NCBI GenBank assembly: GCA_958450325.1
Contig: OY288239.1
Span: 60,283,049-60,347,048, forward strand
Direction: 5' to 3'
DNA: 64,000 bases
DNA from: Agrostemma githago
Lineage: Eukaryota; Streptophyta; Magnoliopsida; Caryophyllales; Caryophyllaceae
A model generated the notes under the pieces. The model was not told the DNA's origin and ran no database searches. It saw only the letters and a program-made list of their open reading frames with translations. Shown piece after piece: positions 33,733 through 44,463 of the stretch (position 1 is the stretch's first letter; each line of letters starts with the position of its first letter). The translations under genes and the position numbers were made by a program.

Positions 33733-36341
33733 TTAGAGGTAACACCGAGCGTCCCGAGGGAGCTCCTTTGGTTGGTACTAGTGGGGAGGCTGCCGGGACG
33801 AGTTCATAGACTCCCCGTGGGATTCGTAGGAGACGACAGAGTATCTCGTCTCAGCGCCGCAACCCCGAGGCCATAAATGAGGCCGATTTTGATAGGGTGA
33901 AGAAGCGCAGGCTTCCGGAGACGATTGCTAGGAGGGCTCATGTTCCGGTTCCTGTACCGGAGAATGAGGAGATTGGTTACGAGGATCCCGAGTGGGCTCG
34001 GGACTGGGACGACCATCAGTTGCTGTTTCACCTTGACCTTCACGTTTCTCACCGCATCGTGCGTGGTCTGGTTAGTGTCCTATTCGTGCTTATTAGTTAT
34101 GTCTTAGGTTTTTGGCTCGGGTTAGGTTAGGTTTGTTTTTTTATACTTGTATTGTTTTGGTTTGCAGCCCCCAGGCCCGATGAGGACTTTCTCGGGCTTT
34201 ACTATGTGTCTCGAGATTTATTCTCAGAAATTGACCCCCGCGGTAAAGGAGATTATCGTGAGGACTGCTCTAGGTCCCGCGGTCGAGCAGTGGGTCCGGT
34301 TGGTGGGTTGCAAGACTAAGTGCAACCTCATGCTGATTAGAGCGATGATAGATCCCTTCCATGATACTACCTCGACCTTCCACATCGCTTTTGGGGAGGT
34401 CGGGATGACCCTATAGGATTTTGGGATGATTTCCGATTTTCCCTGGGGTCCAGATAGGATTAGGTGGGCCGCTGAGGGCCCTAGGCTAGATAGTGATGAG
34501 GTGCGGGGCCTCATCGGGGATTGTTTGGAGCGTGAAGCATATAGTGCGCCTCATGCTCTGGTGAGCTCGTATATTGCCGATCACTTCGAGTGGGCGGCGG
34601 TGTTAGAGGGTCGAGAACCCAACACGCCGGAGCAGGATGCCCGGTTGTGGTTGTGGTATTTCTTAGGGTCAACCCACTTCTCAGATAAAGGCGAGAGGTT
34701 TAGCACTAGGATTTTGCCTCTCCTAGCTGACCTGGCTCAGCTAGGACATTATGATTGGGTAACCGCGACTTTCACGGAGATGACTCGCTGCCTGCAAGTC
34801 ATGGTGAGGCCGTTGGCGATACAGTCGGCCTCAGCTTTGCCCATTGTGGGTCCGGGCCTTATACTGGAAGTTAGTTGCTATTCTTGCTTTTGCATCTCGA
34901 GTTCTACTTAATTTTGGCTTAGTGTTGCTAAAGGTATTTTGGGATTTTGTAGGCTTGGATCTATTCCTATTTTCCTTGCTTGGCAACTAAAACGGTGCGG
35001 GTTCATCCGAAGAGATTCCCGGCGGGGATCGAGTGGAGGCTGCTTAGCCTAAGAGTACAATCAGCCACTACCCGTCGGAGAACGCGCTGGTCAACCAGCT
35101 AAGCCTCGGGGATGTAAGTTTGCTCTTCATGTCCTTTTTAGTTTAGCAGCCCCCAAGGTTTAGGATTTATCGAGGTGTTGGTTTTATTCGTGTAGTTTGT
35201 GGCCCGCCCTTGGGCCGATTATGAGGGAGTGCTGGAGTATATGGCTGCAGAGCTGAGTCATCGGAGTTATAGGAGGATGCTCCTTCCTGTGTTGTTTCGC
35301 CCGGTTTGGTATCTGGGCGAGCGGTTGGTGTGTCAGTGCTTGTATGACGATTTCAGGGTGCCGGTTGATCCTCCCCGGATCATGTTCGGACCACCGACCA
35401 CCGCAGAGGTCCTCGAGGATAGGGATGGTGAAGGAGGCGATGCTCTTTTGGTGCATGGTGCCTCTTATCTATCTCACGTCAGCCAACGGCTAGCTTGGTA
35501 CCGCCTTGTGGTAATGTTCTAATTCTTGGTTCTAAGGTTTATTTCGTGGTTTATCGTTTCCTTGCCCTCTGACCGACCGATTTGTTGCTTTCTGAGTTGG
35601 CCGATCCGGCTGATGAAATCCAGCCCCCAGATTTTCCCCTGACGGTGCTTAGGGTGGACGCGGCCGGGATACCACCGAGCCTCTCCCCCGTGTTCTGCCG
35701 AGGAGAAGAATGCCGGGATAGAGTGGCGTGACCGGGTATACCGGGTGAGTTTTAGCTTTCATTCTTTGTTCGGGTCTTAAGAATTTGGGTCGGTTTGTCT
35801 AACTTCTATGGTTTCATGTCTCAGGTTTCCTCAGTTTGCCATTAGAGGTTGTGGCAGGCCGCCAACTGCTTCCGGGTCTATGCCTCGAGGGACCTCGATC
35901 GGTGACATTGCGTGACTAGGGTTGTTTTCTAGGCTGCTTGTGTGTTTTCATAATGTTTAAGTGTATTTGCAGGATGTCCCGGATATGGTGAGGCAGCTGG
36001 AGACTCGGGTGACCGAGCTCGAGGTGGAGGCGGCTGAGGCGCAACGGCTCCTGCAATCCCGGGCCGACGAGATCGTTCACCTTAAGGAGTAGCTGGCTCG
36101 GTCTCAGGGCGAGACCTCCGCGCAGGGTGAAGCTAGGCATCGGATCGAGAGGGAGGCTGAGGCTGAGGCTACGGGTGCTACCGAGGAGGTTTGAGGAGTC
36201 CCCGAGACGGTTACCTTAGACATGCTGTCAGAGACAGATGGTAGTGAGTCTCCTTTTCTAGATTTGGAGGATTTAGGTTTGGACGATGACATTTGTGAGG
36301 TCGTGATAGCCATTGGCGCGGCTTCTAAGAGTCCTCCCTAG
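33733..36341 (+). pseudogene. Antisense Plant Mobile Domain (PMD) gene of element B
   Basis: Multi-exon gene antisense to its host element. Exons by splice sites: 33733-34070 (basic, KKRRLPETIARR), 34168-34869, 34953-35113, 35196-35510, and 35973-36341 after an unresolved part. PMD hallmarks: STFHIAFGEVGMTL.DF (the FHLP.GEM.ITL.DV motif), LWLWYFLGSTHFSDK and PLLADLAQLGHYDWVTA (the LGST.F.D and DW..A motifs), then AWIYSYFP and a PVWYLGERLV block. The last exon encodes a coiled coil (DMVRQLETRVTELEVEAAEA) and an acidic tail. PMD proteins (MAIN/MAIL family) act in chromatin silencing and are also carried by transposons. Stops: TAG at 34414 inside the FHLP motif, TAG at 36090, a TGA near 36190, and a -1 frameshift in exon 3. 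A decayed copy, but its exon structure is clear. Confidence 0.82.
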
Positions 36342-37284
36342 CCTCGGTTTATGTATGGATTTGTATATTTTGTATATTAGCTTTAAATTTTTGTATTTCA
36401 ATTAGTTGGATTAGCCTTGTGTTTTCGTTTGGCGAATTGTTTAACTAGATTGACAAGTAATCACTTTTGCGTTTCTTCATTTGCGATCTGACCTAGTTTA
36501 GGGTGTGTTGGCGTTGCATGGGAGTACGAAAGCAGTTCCTTTTGGATGTTTTGAAATGCGTTAGTTTGAGCCGGGGATCGGATCAGATAGTACGTCGATT
36601 AAAATGTTTTGACTTGAGACGGGTGAGATGTAAAACATTAACGTAAAACATTAACGTGTTCTGACCGAGTATTTTAGGAGATGAGTGTAGTTGTTTTGAC
36701 ATTCAGAATGAAGTCGAAGTTAATATTCGGGCAACCTTTGAAAAAAAAGTTAGACCACTTTTTGCATACTCATAATATTGCCTTATTAGGCTACAAACGC
36801 GACTTGACAATAACCGTTAACAGGCTACAACACGCCTAAGTGGAGTAGCTTATCCCCCTAAAAAAAAACGTCTAAGTCCCGAGCGTCCGACGGGTGAACC
36901 CGCGTTCCTGTATCTCCTGTATGGGTATTTCAGTTTCCAGAGCGGGTTTTAGTGACTTCGGGAGGTCGTTCCCGGTGTCCGAGGTGTCGTGTGGTAGCTA
37001 TAGTGATAATGCAGGATCGATATTTCTGTTTTTGAGGTTGCTCTAGATGTTGCCTGCCTAGGTATGAGCACCTGGGCTAAGGCTCTCAGGTTCTGGACCG
37101 CCTGGGCTCGGGCGGTTGGAGACTCGGGCACCTAGGCCACGGCGGTTCAAGTCCGGGTTATGGAAATTTTGTTTTTTTCCTAATTCTTGTGAGATTAGGG
37201 CTATATATACGGGTTGTGGGTGCTTGTTTTAGACATACTAGAATATCCATAGGGTCTAGAACATCCATATTTAGGGTCATGTAG
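36342..37284 (+). promoter_or_regulatory. Intergenic region with GC-rich cassette and TATA box
   Basis: Between the two antisense genes. 37030-37150 carries reiterated CACCTGGGCT, CCGCCTGGGCTCGGGCGGTT and ACCTAGGCCACGGCGGTTC; a TATATATA box follows at 37202-37209, a plausible plus-strand core promoter for the downstream gene. The first 600 bp shows no recognisable gene. Confidence 0.5.
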
Positions 37285-38781
37285 GGTTTCAGGAATATCC
37301 TAACCGAATGGGCTGGTTGTTTTAAGAAATGTGACCCCGAGGTTTGTTCAAATGATGGTTTGTCCACGGTTGTTGCGTTGAGTCGAGTCAAGATACAAGA
37401 TGACATCTTATTGGCATGTTCTAAGTTTTGGGACCCAAAAGGCCATGGTTTTGCTTTCCCCAGGGTTAAAATTTGCCCTCTTCCCGAAGAGATAGATGCT
37501 ATAGGTGGGTGGAGTTCGGTTTGGCCCTGCGTGTCTTCTGGGGATGATGCTTACGTGGAGCGGTTTTATCACTTTTTGGACCTTTCTTCATTGGAGGAGG
37601 CTAAAGGTTTCTTTGGGAGAGATGGCATTAACTTCGAGTTGTATTTTAGGACATTCTCGCAAGCTGGTTCTTATCATGTTTCGGCCTTAGCATGTAGGCG
37701 TGCTTTTAACATTGCGATGGCTTGTTATTATTTTTTCGAGAATGCGATGGCGCATGAAGGTTGGGGTAACCCTCGAGTTTTGGACGTGGTAATGGGAATG
37801 GAACATGGATGATCACCCTCCTTGCTTATTTTGGGTGAGCTCATTCTGGGTCTCGATGTTCGTGCTCGACTTCACAAAACATCTTTTCGGGACTCCCGGA
37901 TCATTTTACAGGTGTTTTTGGTGTCATGTTTCTTCGTAGCTTGGTTTTTTTGTTTTGTTTTTGTGGTTGCTTTGGTTTGGAGGTGTGATGTTTTGTCGTG
38001 GTTTGTACAGGTTTGGTTACAGGAGCAGCTTGGTTTGGTCGACTCTCCCCGGGGCATCAAAGGTTATAACTACAGGGGTTTCACGGGCCGGAAGACGGTG
38101 CAGGTGTGGAGCAAAGGTCGCACGGAGAAGGACTGACTTTCCTATTTGGCTAAAGGGGAGGTGGTCATCAGGTGGTCCATCCCATGGTGGAATATTAGTG
38201 GGCGTACCGGGTTTCCATTTTCGTCTTCAGCCGAGGCTTTGTTGATACTATCCATGAGGGATCAGGTTAATATTTATTCGGGTATGTTGTCGAATCAAAT
38301 GGGTGTCAAACCCCCACTTCGAAGAATGCTAAAGTTACTCCTAGTTTTGACCCATGGCCAGAGAATTCGCTCAGGGAATTCAGGGCGTCTTGGGAACAGA
38401 GGTTCTTTTGTCCCGTTGTTATTTTGAGTGTTCGATCGACCGACAATTCTCCCGTCCGGCGGGTTATTTTGTGAACACCCGTCAGGATAGAGCAACTAAA
38501 AAGTTAGGAAGACAGCGCCGCTAGGGGGCGGGGAGGTGACTCGAAGGACTGTTACTAAGTGCCTGACCGAAGATAGTGTTACCGATCCTAGTTCCGTCAG
38601 TTCATCTAAGCGGGCCAAGACTAACGAGACCCATATTGAAAATGTGAGAGAGGAAGGAAACTGGGATTGGGTGGGCTCGCCTTTGGCTAGGGCGGTAGAA
38701 GCTTGTATTCAGAAGATCGATGATGAGAAACACAAGCGGGTGCACCCGAATGGCAAGGAGAAGAAAAGGTTGGACCGGTAG
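37285..38781 (+). pseudogene. Antisense DUF7745-like gene of element B
   Basis: The plus-strand frame from about 37285 contains KIQDDILLACSKFWDPKGHG then FAFPRVKICPLPEEIDAIGG; this FWDP..(C)F.F....CP..EE motif opens the DUF7745 family found in plant retroelement-associated proteins. It continues ...ACRRAFNIAMACYYFFENAM, shifts frame near 37812, has an intron at about 37911-38010 (donor GTGTTTTTGG weak, acceptor TTTGTACAG), then VWLQEQLGLVDSPRG, a TGA stop at 38135, and RWSIPWWNISGRTGFPF (the family's WW.. block). The last exon (38536-38781) ends in a basic tail KEKKRLDR. The TATA at 37202 lies upstream. Broken by a stop and a frameshift. Family name from motif memory only. Confidence 0.6.
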
Positions 38782-39554
38782 AGCTCAGCCATTTTGTATT
38801 ATGTCTTATTAGTTGATATTATGTGGCCTATTAGTACTAGTGTTTTGTGGAGTTTTGACACGTTGTTGCCTTCCGGGATATCCGCGTTTCAGATGCTTGA
38901 TGTAAATGTCTCGACAAAGGCTTGATTTAACCAAATTTTATTATTAATGAGAAACACATTGTTATTATTTTTTTTTGTAGTGGCTCGCAACTCGATTCTT
39001 CATTTTACCCGGAGCGCCCTTTCTGGTTTTCACTCCGTCCTCGGCTCACCTTTTTTTTTGTTTATTTTTTTTTGCTTTTTTTTTTTACGGCTCGCAACTC
39101 GATTCTTCATTTTGCCCGGGGCGCCCTTTCGAGTTTTCACCCCGTCCTCGGCTCGTCATTTTTTTGACAACGGCTCGCAACTCGTTTCTTCATTTTACCT
39201 GGGGCGCCCTTTCGGGTTTTCACCCCGTCCTCGGCTCGTCGTTTGTGCTTCGTCATTTTAAATCACTCGTTGGCCGGGACATGGAAGGAGTCCCGGTTTG
39301 TGCATGAATTGAGTAATCGATTTTTCTTATTTATTTGTTTGTTTGGTTGTACCCGGAGGAGAGTTGCCTACGTATCCGCTTTTAAACGGAATCAAACGAT
39401 GTTCGTAGTTCTTTTCAAAATGTGAGTGATTTTGCTTTAGACTCGTTTATGCCAAATATCGATGCGAACTTGACCTTTTTTTTTGTCGTCGTGTTTTTTT
39501 TGTTTCGCTTGGCTTTCCCCTAAGTAGGAGGTCGGGATGTGGTTGTCAGGGTGT
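38782..39554. repeat. 3' region of element B pol with a three-copy repeat
   Basis: 38982-39240 has three copies (about 85-100 bp apart) of CTCGCAACTCGATTCTTCAT, TTTACCCGGAGCGCCCTTTC and GGGTTTTCACTCCGTCCTCG. A single diverged copy occurs at 41832-41900 inside the Athila-type element. The rest is T-rich and non-coding. Confidence 0.7.
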
Positions 39555-39800
39555 CTAGAGATAGTATCGTTTGAATTGATCCATGTTGGTGGGAGTTGAG
39601 AACTCTTGACCGTCTAGGTCGGTGAGGATCACAGCGCCCCCCGAGAGTATTTTCTTAACGAGGTAGGGGCCCGCCCAATTTGGTTTGAATTTCCCTCTAG
39701 GGTCGACGGGAAGGGGTGCTCTAATGAATTTGATTACTAAATCTCCCTCGTGTATGTTTCGGGATTTTACTCGTTTATTAAAGGCTCGTTGGATGCGTTG
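39555..39800 (-). pseudogene. Integrase C-terminus of element B (severed by Athila insertion)
   Basis: The minus-strand frame reads QRIQRAFNKRVKSRNIHEGD, LV...DPRGKFKPNWAGPYLVK and SGGAVILTDLDGQE, ending KRYYL: the GPY/F-type C-terminal domain of Tat-lineage integrases. The upstream part of the protein is 11.5 kb away at 51347, on the far side of the nested element; the 5-bp duplication CGTTG lies at 39796-39800 and 51347-51351. The stop after KRYYL is the natural end. Confidence 0.88.
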
Positions 39801-41193
39801 TGACAGGCTAAAGACATATGCCTTTATAAGCACTTAAATCTATATACTAAAACGTAGTAGTGTAGAAATAAGGGTCGAACCCAAGGAAATCAGAATAATG
39901 AAATTATGCTAACTAAGTGTAGACGAAATCAATCAATCTCTAATTAAATTAAAGATCGTACTCACCGGGGGGTGGGGTGGGGGGTTATGTATGAGATTCT
40001 AATAAACTAAAGTGAAAAACTAATAAACAATATATCAAATGATGAAAAAGAACTTAAACACAAGCACAAATCCACACTCAATAGCGTTTGATCATCGTAA
40101 GACAGTTTCAACTAATAACCTTGACTACTCTATCGTGAACATGAAATTCCAATTCTCTTAAGAATAGTTAACTAAAACGATTCCCGTTCTTAATTAACCC
40201 TAACCGTAAACAACCTAAACAATCCAGTTCTAGGTTCAATTAGATGGAAGCAATATAGATCTGAGAATTCAATAGAGAATGAATAGCACGTATAATCCAG
40301 TCGCGCCTTTGATATTTATATGAATCACTTCTAAGTACTAATATCAACGTATCCCGTTCAATATTAATTCCTATCTGTTACTAATGTAAAGATAATCAGT
40401 AAATCCTACTCAATTAACGATACTAACGATAGAACGATGCAATTAAATACTAGTTGTACACCTAGCAATCAACAACAACATTCATGAAATTAATAGCGCA
40501 GCAATTCATAATAATCAAGGTTAATAATCAAAACATTCGAACTCACAAACGTTTCTTGAGCGTTTCAAAGGCCTGAATCTAAGTAGAGATTAGTTACACA
40601 TACTTGCGATGGAAAATTAGGGTTCTTCAAAGGTCTCCCTTTTCTTCCAATCTTACATTAAACTAGTAGATGTGATGTATGATGTGAATAATAATTCTCT
40701 CAATCTAAGCTTAACCTAATAACAGTTTACTAATAATAAAAAAATAATAATAAAAACATCCTAGTAATAATAAGGTTTCCTAATTGAAACCCAATTCTTA
40801 AAAACGTAGCCAAATATCACAAAATTAGACGGAACACGTGGGAAGTTTCATGCAACCGGGCGACTCGCATGGGTGTCGCGCGACTGGCATGGGTGTCGCG
40901 CGACTCGCATGGGTGTCGCGCGACTCGCATGGCTTCTGGGCGACTCACCTGGACAGCTGTTTGCTGTTTCGCACGATTCTTTGATCCTGTTGTTCCAGGT
41001 CTTCAAGTAGGCTTTCTTCTCCTTCATGTTTCATTCTCTCTTAGCCCAAATCGACGATCCAATGATTAGCATCCTCAAAATAGCTTATATTACATTCATA
41101 CCAAATTGACACAAATACAATACAAGACAACCGATTTAGCTCACAAAATACACCAAAACCGTCGTAATAAATACGACTAAATACGGCCCATAT
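39801..41193 (-). repeat. 3' LTR of the Athila-type element
   Basis: About 1393 bp, collinear with 49988-51346. The terminal ATCA has decayed to ATATA here, so the inner edge is approximate. It contains five copies of a 20-bp repeat at 40861-40950 versus three in the other LTR, and its first 25 bp has diverged (TGACAGGCTAAAGACATATG). Confidence 0.9.
40861..40952 (+). repeat. 20-bp minisatellite CGACTCGCATGGGTGTCGCG
   Basis: Five head-to-tail copies, the last two degenerate, in the 3' LTR. The 5' LTR has three (about 51053-51105). The unit has an internal CGCG/CGACTCG symmetry. Copy number has changed since insertion or differed at reverse transcription. Confidence 0.85.
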
Positions 41194-41212
41194 AATATCC
41201 CCACGCTTGAAC
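41194..41212 (-). promoter_or_regulatory. Polypurine tract of the Athila-type element
   Basis: The minus strand reads TTCAAGCGTGGGGATATTAT next to the 3' LTR. The adjacent CTCGAGGACGAGTAAAGG is shared with the LARD-like element (CTCGAGGGCGAGTAAGGG near 2380). Confidence 0.7.
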
Positions 41213-42131
41213 CTTTACTCGTCCTCGAGTAAAACTCAAAGAACACCATAAACACAACCATCACTGATCCAAAATACGTGAGAATAACATTACACACACC
41301 GGCCCTCACTCGTCTTCCAGTAATCTCCCTCGTTATGAGTTAATGCACCTGCTAATCCAACATTCTCATGAAACTCAACTCAAATGCTCAATTGAATTAA
41401 CACACCCAATACCGAATTATTATCATCGACCCAATTCATCAAAACAAGGAACATTAGCAAATAATTATAAGAAAAAATCCACATCTAATGCCCCTTATCT
41501 CTCCAATCCTAGAACGGATCACATGTGCTACAAATGTCACCGGTGGTACAAAACATACATATACCACAATATTCCACAACCCACACATGCGATCAATCCT
41601 AAACGCCTCTAACAGTTCAATATACCAAACAAAACATCACCAATCACATAGAATTTAGTGCAACAACTACACCGCACCGCGATTCTTCTCACCTTAGCCA
41701 ACTATCCTACCCTTCCGACCTTCTTTGTCACCCTTATGACGCCGCCAAAAATGGAGATAGTAGTAGTGCTTTTTTCCTAATTTCCTCATTTTCACTCTAG
41801 CTTTCATTTTTTTTCCTCACACTACTCTCGTGGCACGCAACTCGATTTTTCTTTTTACCCGGAGCGCCCTTTCGGGTTTTCACTCCATCCTCGGCCACAT
41901 TCCCCATTCTTGCCTAGGAGCCCTTTCCGGGTTTTCACCTAACCGGGTTTATTTCTTTTTGTATTTTTTTCAATTTTTCATTTTTTTCTTGAAATTGAAA
42001 TAAAAGACGTAATACGAAATAACTACTATATACAACGAGATAATTTCCCTCTCCACCTTGAATAACACATCATCCTCGAATGTGTGAACTATGGACAATA
42101 ACAGAAATGGGAAGAGAAATACCTCGGGGGC
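41213..42131. other. 3' untranslated region of the Athila-type element
   Basis: AT-rich, no gene. Contains at 41832-41945 a diverged copy of the repeat found at 38982-39240 in element B (ACCCGGAGCGCCCTTTCGGG). Confidence 0.6.
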
Positions 42132-43395
42132 TCAAGAGTGAGAAGAGGAGCCAGTGTCACGTGACTTAGTCTTACATGCCGCTCTCCTAGATGATCTTGC
42201 TTGCGCACGGGCCGCAAGCTCTTCATAAAACTCGGGAGATGGTTCCGAGTAGTCATTAGGGTGCAACTTCAATTGTAACCGATTCAAACACCGACCGAAC
42301 TCAGCGGCCAACCTACTATTGTCAACGGATTCTTCCACTCGATCTTCTATAGATTCGCGCCAAGAGCTCCAATGATCAAAATCAGAAGCAACTTCAGGCT
42401 CCTCCTCAACCAGGGCACTAGGCTCGGTAGTTGGCCTAAGGAATCCTTCGTCACGAGGAAGGTAAAACGCAGCTGCTGTAGGCCCCAATGGTAACGGTTT
42501 CCCATCCGGACGAGGCAAAATCATAAAGTGACTGTGAGACGTGCCGATCGTCCAGATTAGGTGGGAGCCAATATGCGGTCGGGCAATCATAGAACAACTC
42601 TCCACGAACTTCAGACTAATATTAATATCACCTAGCTACGACAGGAGAATCCGTCATCTTGGGTAGGCCAAGATATTGAGCTAGAAGAGTAACCATACCA
42701 CCCATCGGAATGTTCCCTGAGACCGCTTTCTGGTGCTTCTCACAACAAGTCAAGAATATATCGACCCAATCCGGGGTTCCCAAACATTAAGGCATCATGG
42801 CCCACAAGTACATCAAATCCGCCCTAGGTAGATGTGTCGGTTCACCATTGCAAAGAAACGTGGAGTTCAAAAGTCGGTGAACATAACAAAGGGAAGGGTG
42901 ACGAATATCAGCATTCTTAGCCCCTATGTTCCCATATGCACTCCCGACAATTTTCTTCCAAAACTCATCCATCATACGCGTAGTCGGGGTCAAAAACTCC
43001 GTCCCCTCTCTCGGTGCTATACCAAACGCCTCCCTTAACTCAGTGAAGGTCAAATCTCGTTCCGAATCTCCAAGATGGAAGGTAATGTGAGGAGAGTCGT
43101 CGTCACGGTGTACTTCTAAGGTGGACAAGAATTCAAGTGTGTAGTGCTTATACGTGTTCGCGTTAACATCGTAAAAGTTAGCTAACCCAATACGAGTCAA
43201 TAACGTCAACACCTCATTATTAATCCCGAGCATCTCCAATGCCAAATTATCAACAAATTTAGTGGACATAACACCCCGATCAAATAGATGACGCCACACT
43301 GATTTCTGTTTCGTACTCAAATTCTTACACCCCATATAGTCAACCGATATCATTTTTTGCTTCTTTGGGGCCATGACTCGGACTGAGACAACCAA
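42132..43395 (-). pseudogene. ATHILA ORF-1-like gene (env position)
   Basis: Downstream of integrase on the minus strand. Frame 43395-42787 starts at an ATG (a second ATG, MAPKKQKM, follows seven codons later) and contains NLALEMLGINNEVLTLLTRI, GLANFYDVNANTYKHYTLEF and LHRLLNSTFLC-like segments typical of the ATHILA ORF-1 family (Pfam PF03078). A TAA at 42787 interrupts it; the same frame goes on with CCEKHQKAVSGNIPMGGMVT before further stops. A second open block (42605-42132) ends in a basic, Ser-rich tail. No signal peptide or membrane segment is evident, so an envelope role is unsupported; the function of this family is unknown. Confidence 0.7.
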
Positions 43396-44463
43396 TAATA
43401 ACTCGAGACAGAACCACTATCGAAACTGACCAACTAGACAGAGATACGGAGACCGAATATGACTCGAACCAACAACCAGTATCAATTCCGACTACTCAGG
43501 ACAGCACATCACACAAACTCGATGACTTACGACCAACAGCATACCAAACTGACGAATCACACTCCGACAGTGACACAGAATCCTATGCTGAACAGCATTT
43601 CAATAGCCTAATCACACAGAAGCTACAGAAAAGAGTGAGAGGAGGGGGTTGGAAACTTACTAACCGACGACGATAAGCCTGACTACCGCTAAAAAGCCTA
43701 ACTGAAGATCGACAACGACGACGCACACCGACAGTGACAAACGTGAACAGACCCACGACGACACATGCGAGTTGCTTGAAACCCGCGTGACTGGACTGAA
43801 CACGGACCACGACCTCCAATGAGTTACTGACGGGACTGACCGGCGACGAACAATGACCGACCGACGACACCTCGAATTGGATTCGAAGTGAGGAGGAAAG
43901 GATTATTGGTAATAGTGATAGGTTTTGAAATTGATTTGGAGAAGAAGTAGATTTAGGGTTTTGAATTTGATTTGGGGTAAGAAGGGGAGTTAAGGTTTTG
44001 AATTTGGGGAAAATTGGATTAGGAATAGGGAAAGATGAAGGGGGAGATAGGGGGTCGGGTAAGTTGTTTTTAAGTTTTTTGATTTTTTTTAATAATAAAA
44101 AAAACTGACCTGTGTGTGAAGGGTCCGCACGAGTCGCATAGGGTCCACGTGACTCGCGCAGATGCTTGTAAATCCGCTCTTCTTTTCTTCAATTTTGCTC
44201 AGATTTCGAGGGATGTCCGTGCTAGTCGCCTACGACCCATGCTAGTCGCCCCATATCCTGGAAAATCGACGCTCTTCTCCTATTAAACAGCAAAAGTTAG
44301 TAATAAAAACTAAGTCTAAGAAAAACAAACGATTTAGAAAAACAACAAAATTATTACTACAACCTACGACCCGTAAAACAAAATTTTACAATAAAAATCT
44401 GCAAAGCGGGTTGCCTCCCGGAAGCGCTTTTGTTTAAAGTCGTTCGTTCGACTGAGACGGATG
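43396..44463. other. Spacer between integrase and ORF-1 in the Athila-type element
   Basis: No gene. 44120-44265 carries GACTCGCG, CATGCTAGTCGCCCC and GTCCGTGCTAGTCGCC motifs resembling the LTR 20-bp repeat. 43600-43900 is GC-richer, without a domain. Confidence 0.5.

Noticed and set aside
42132..43395. True envelope gene in the Athila-type element
   Set aside because: No signal peptide, transmembrane segment or fusion-like motif; the sequence matches ATHILA ORF-1 instead.
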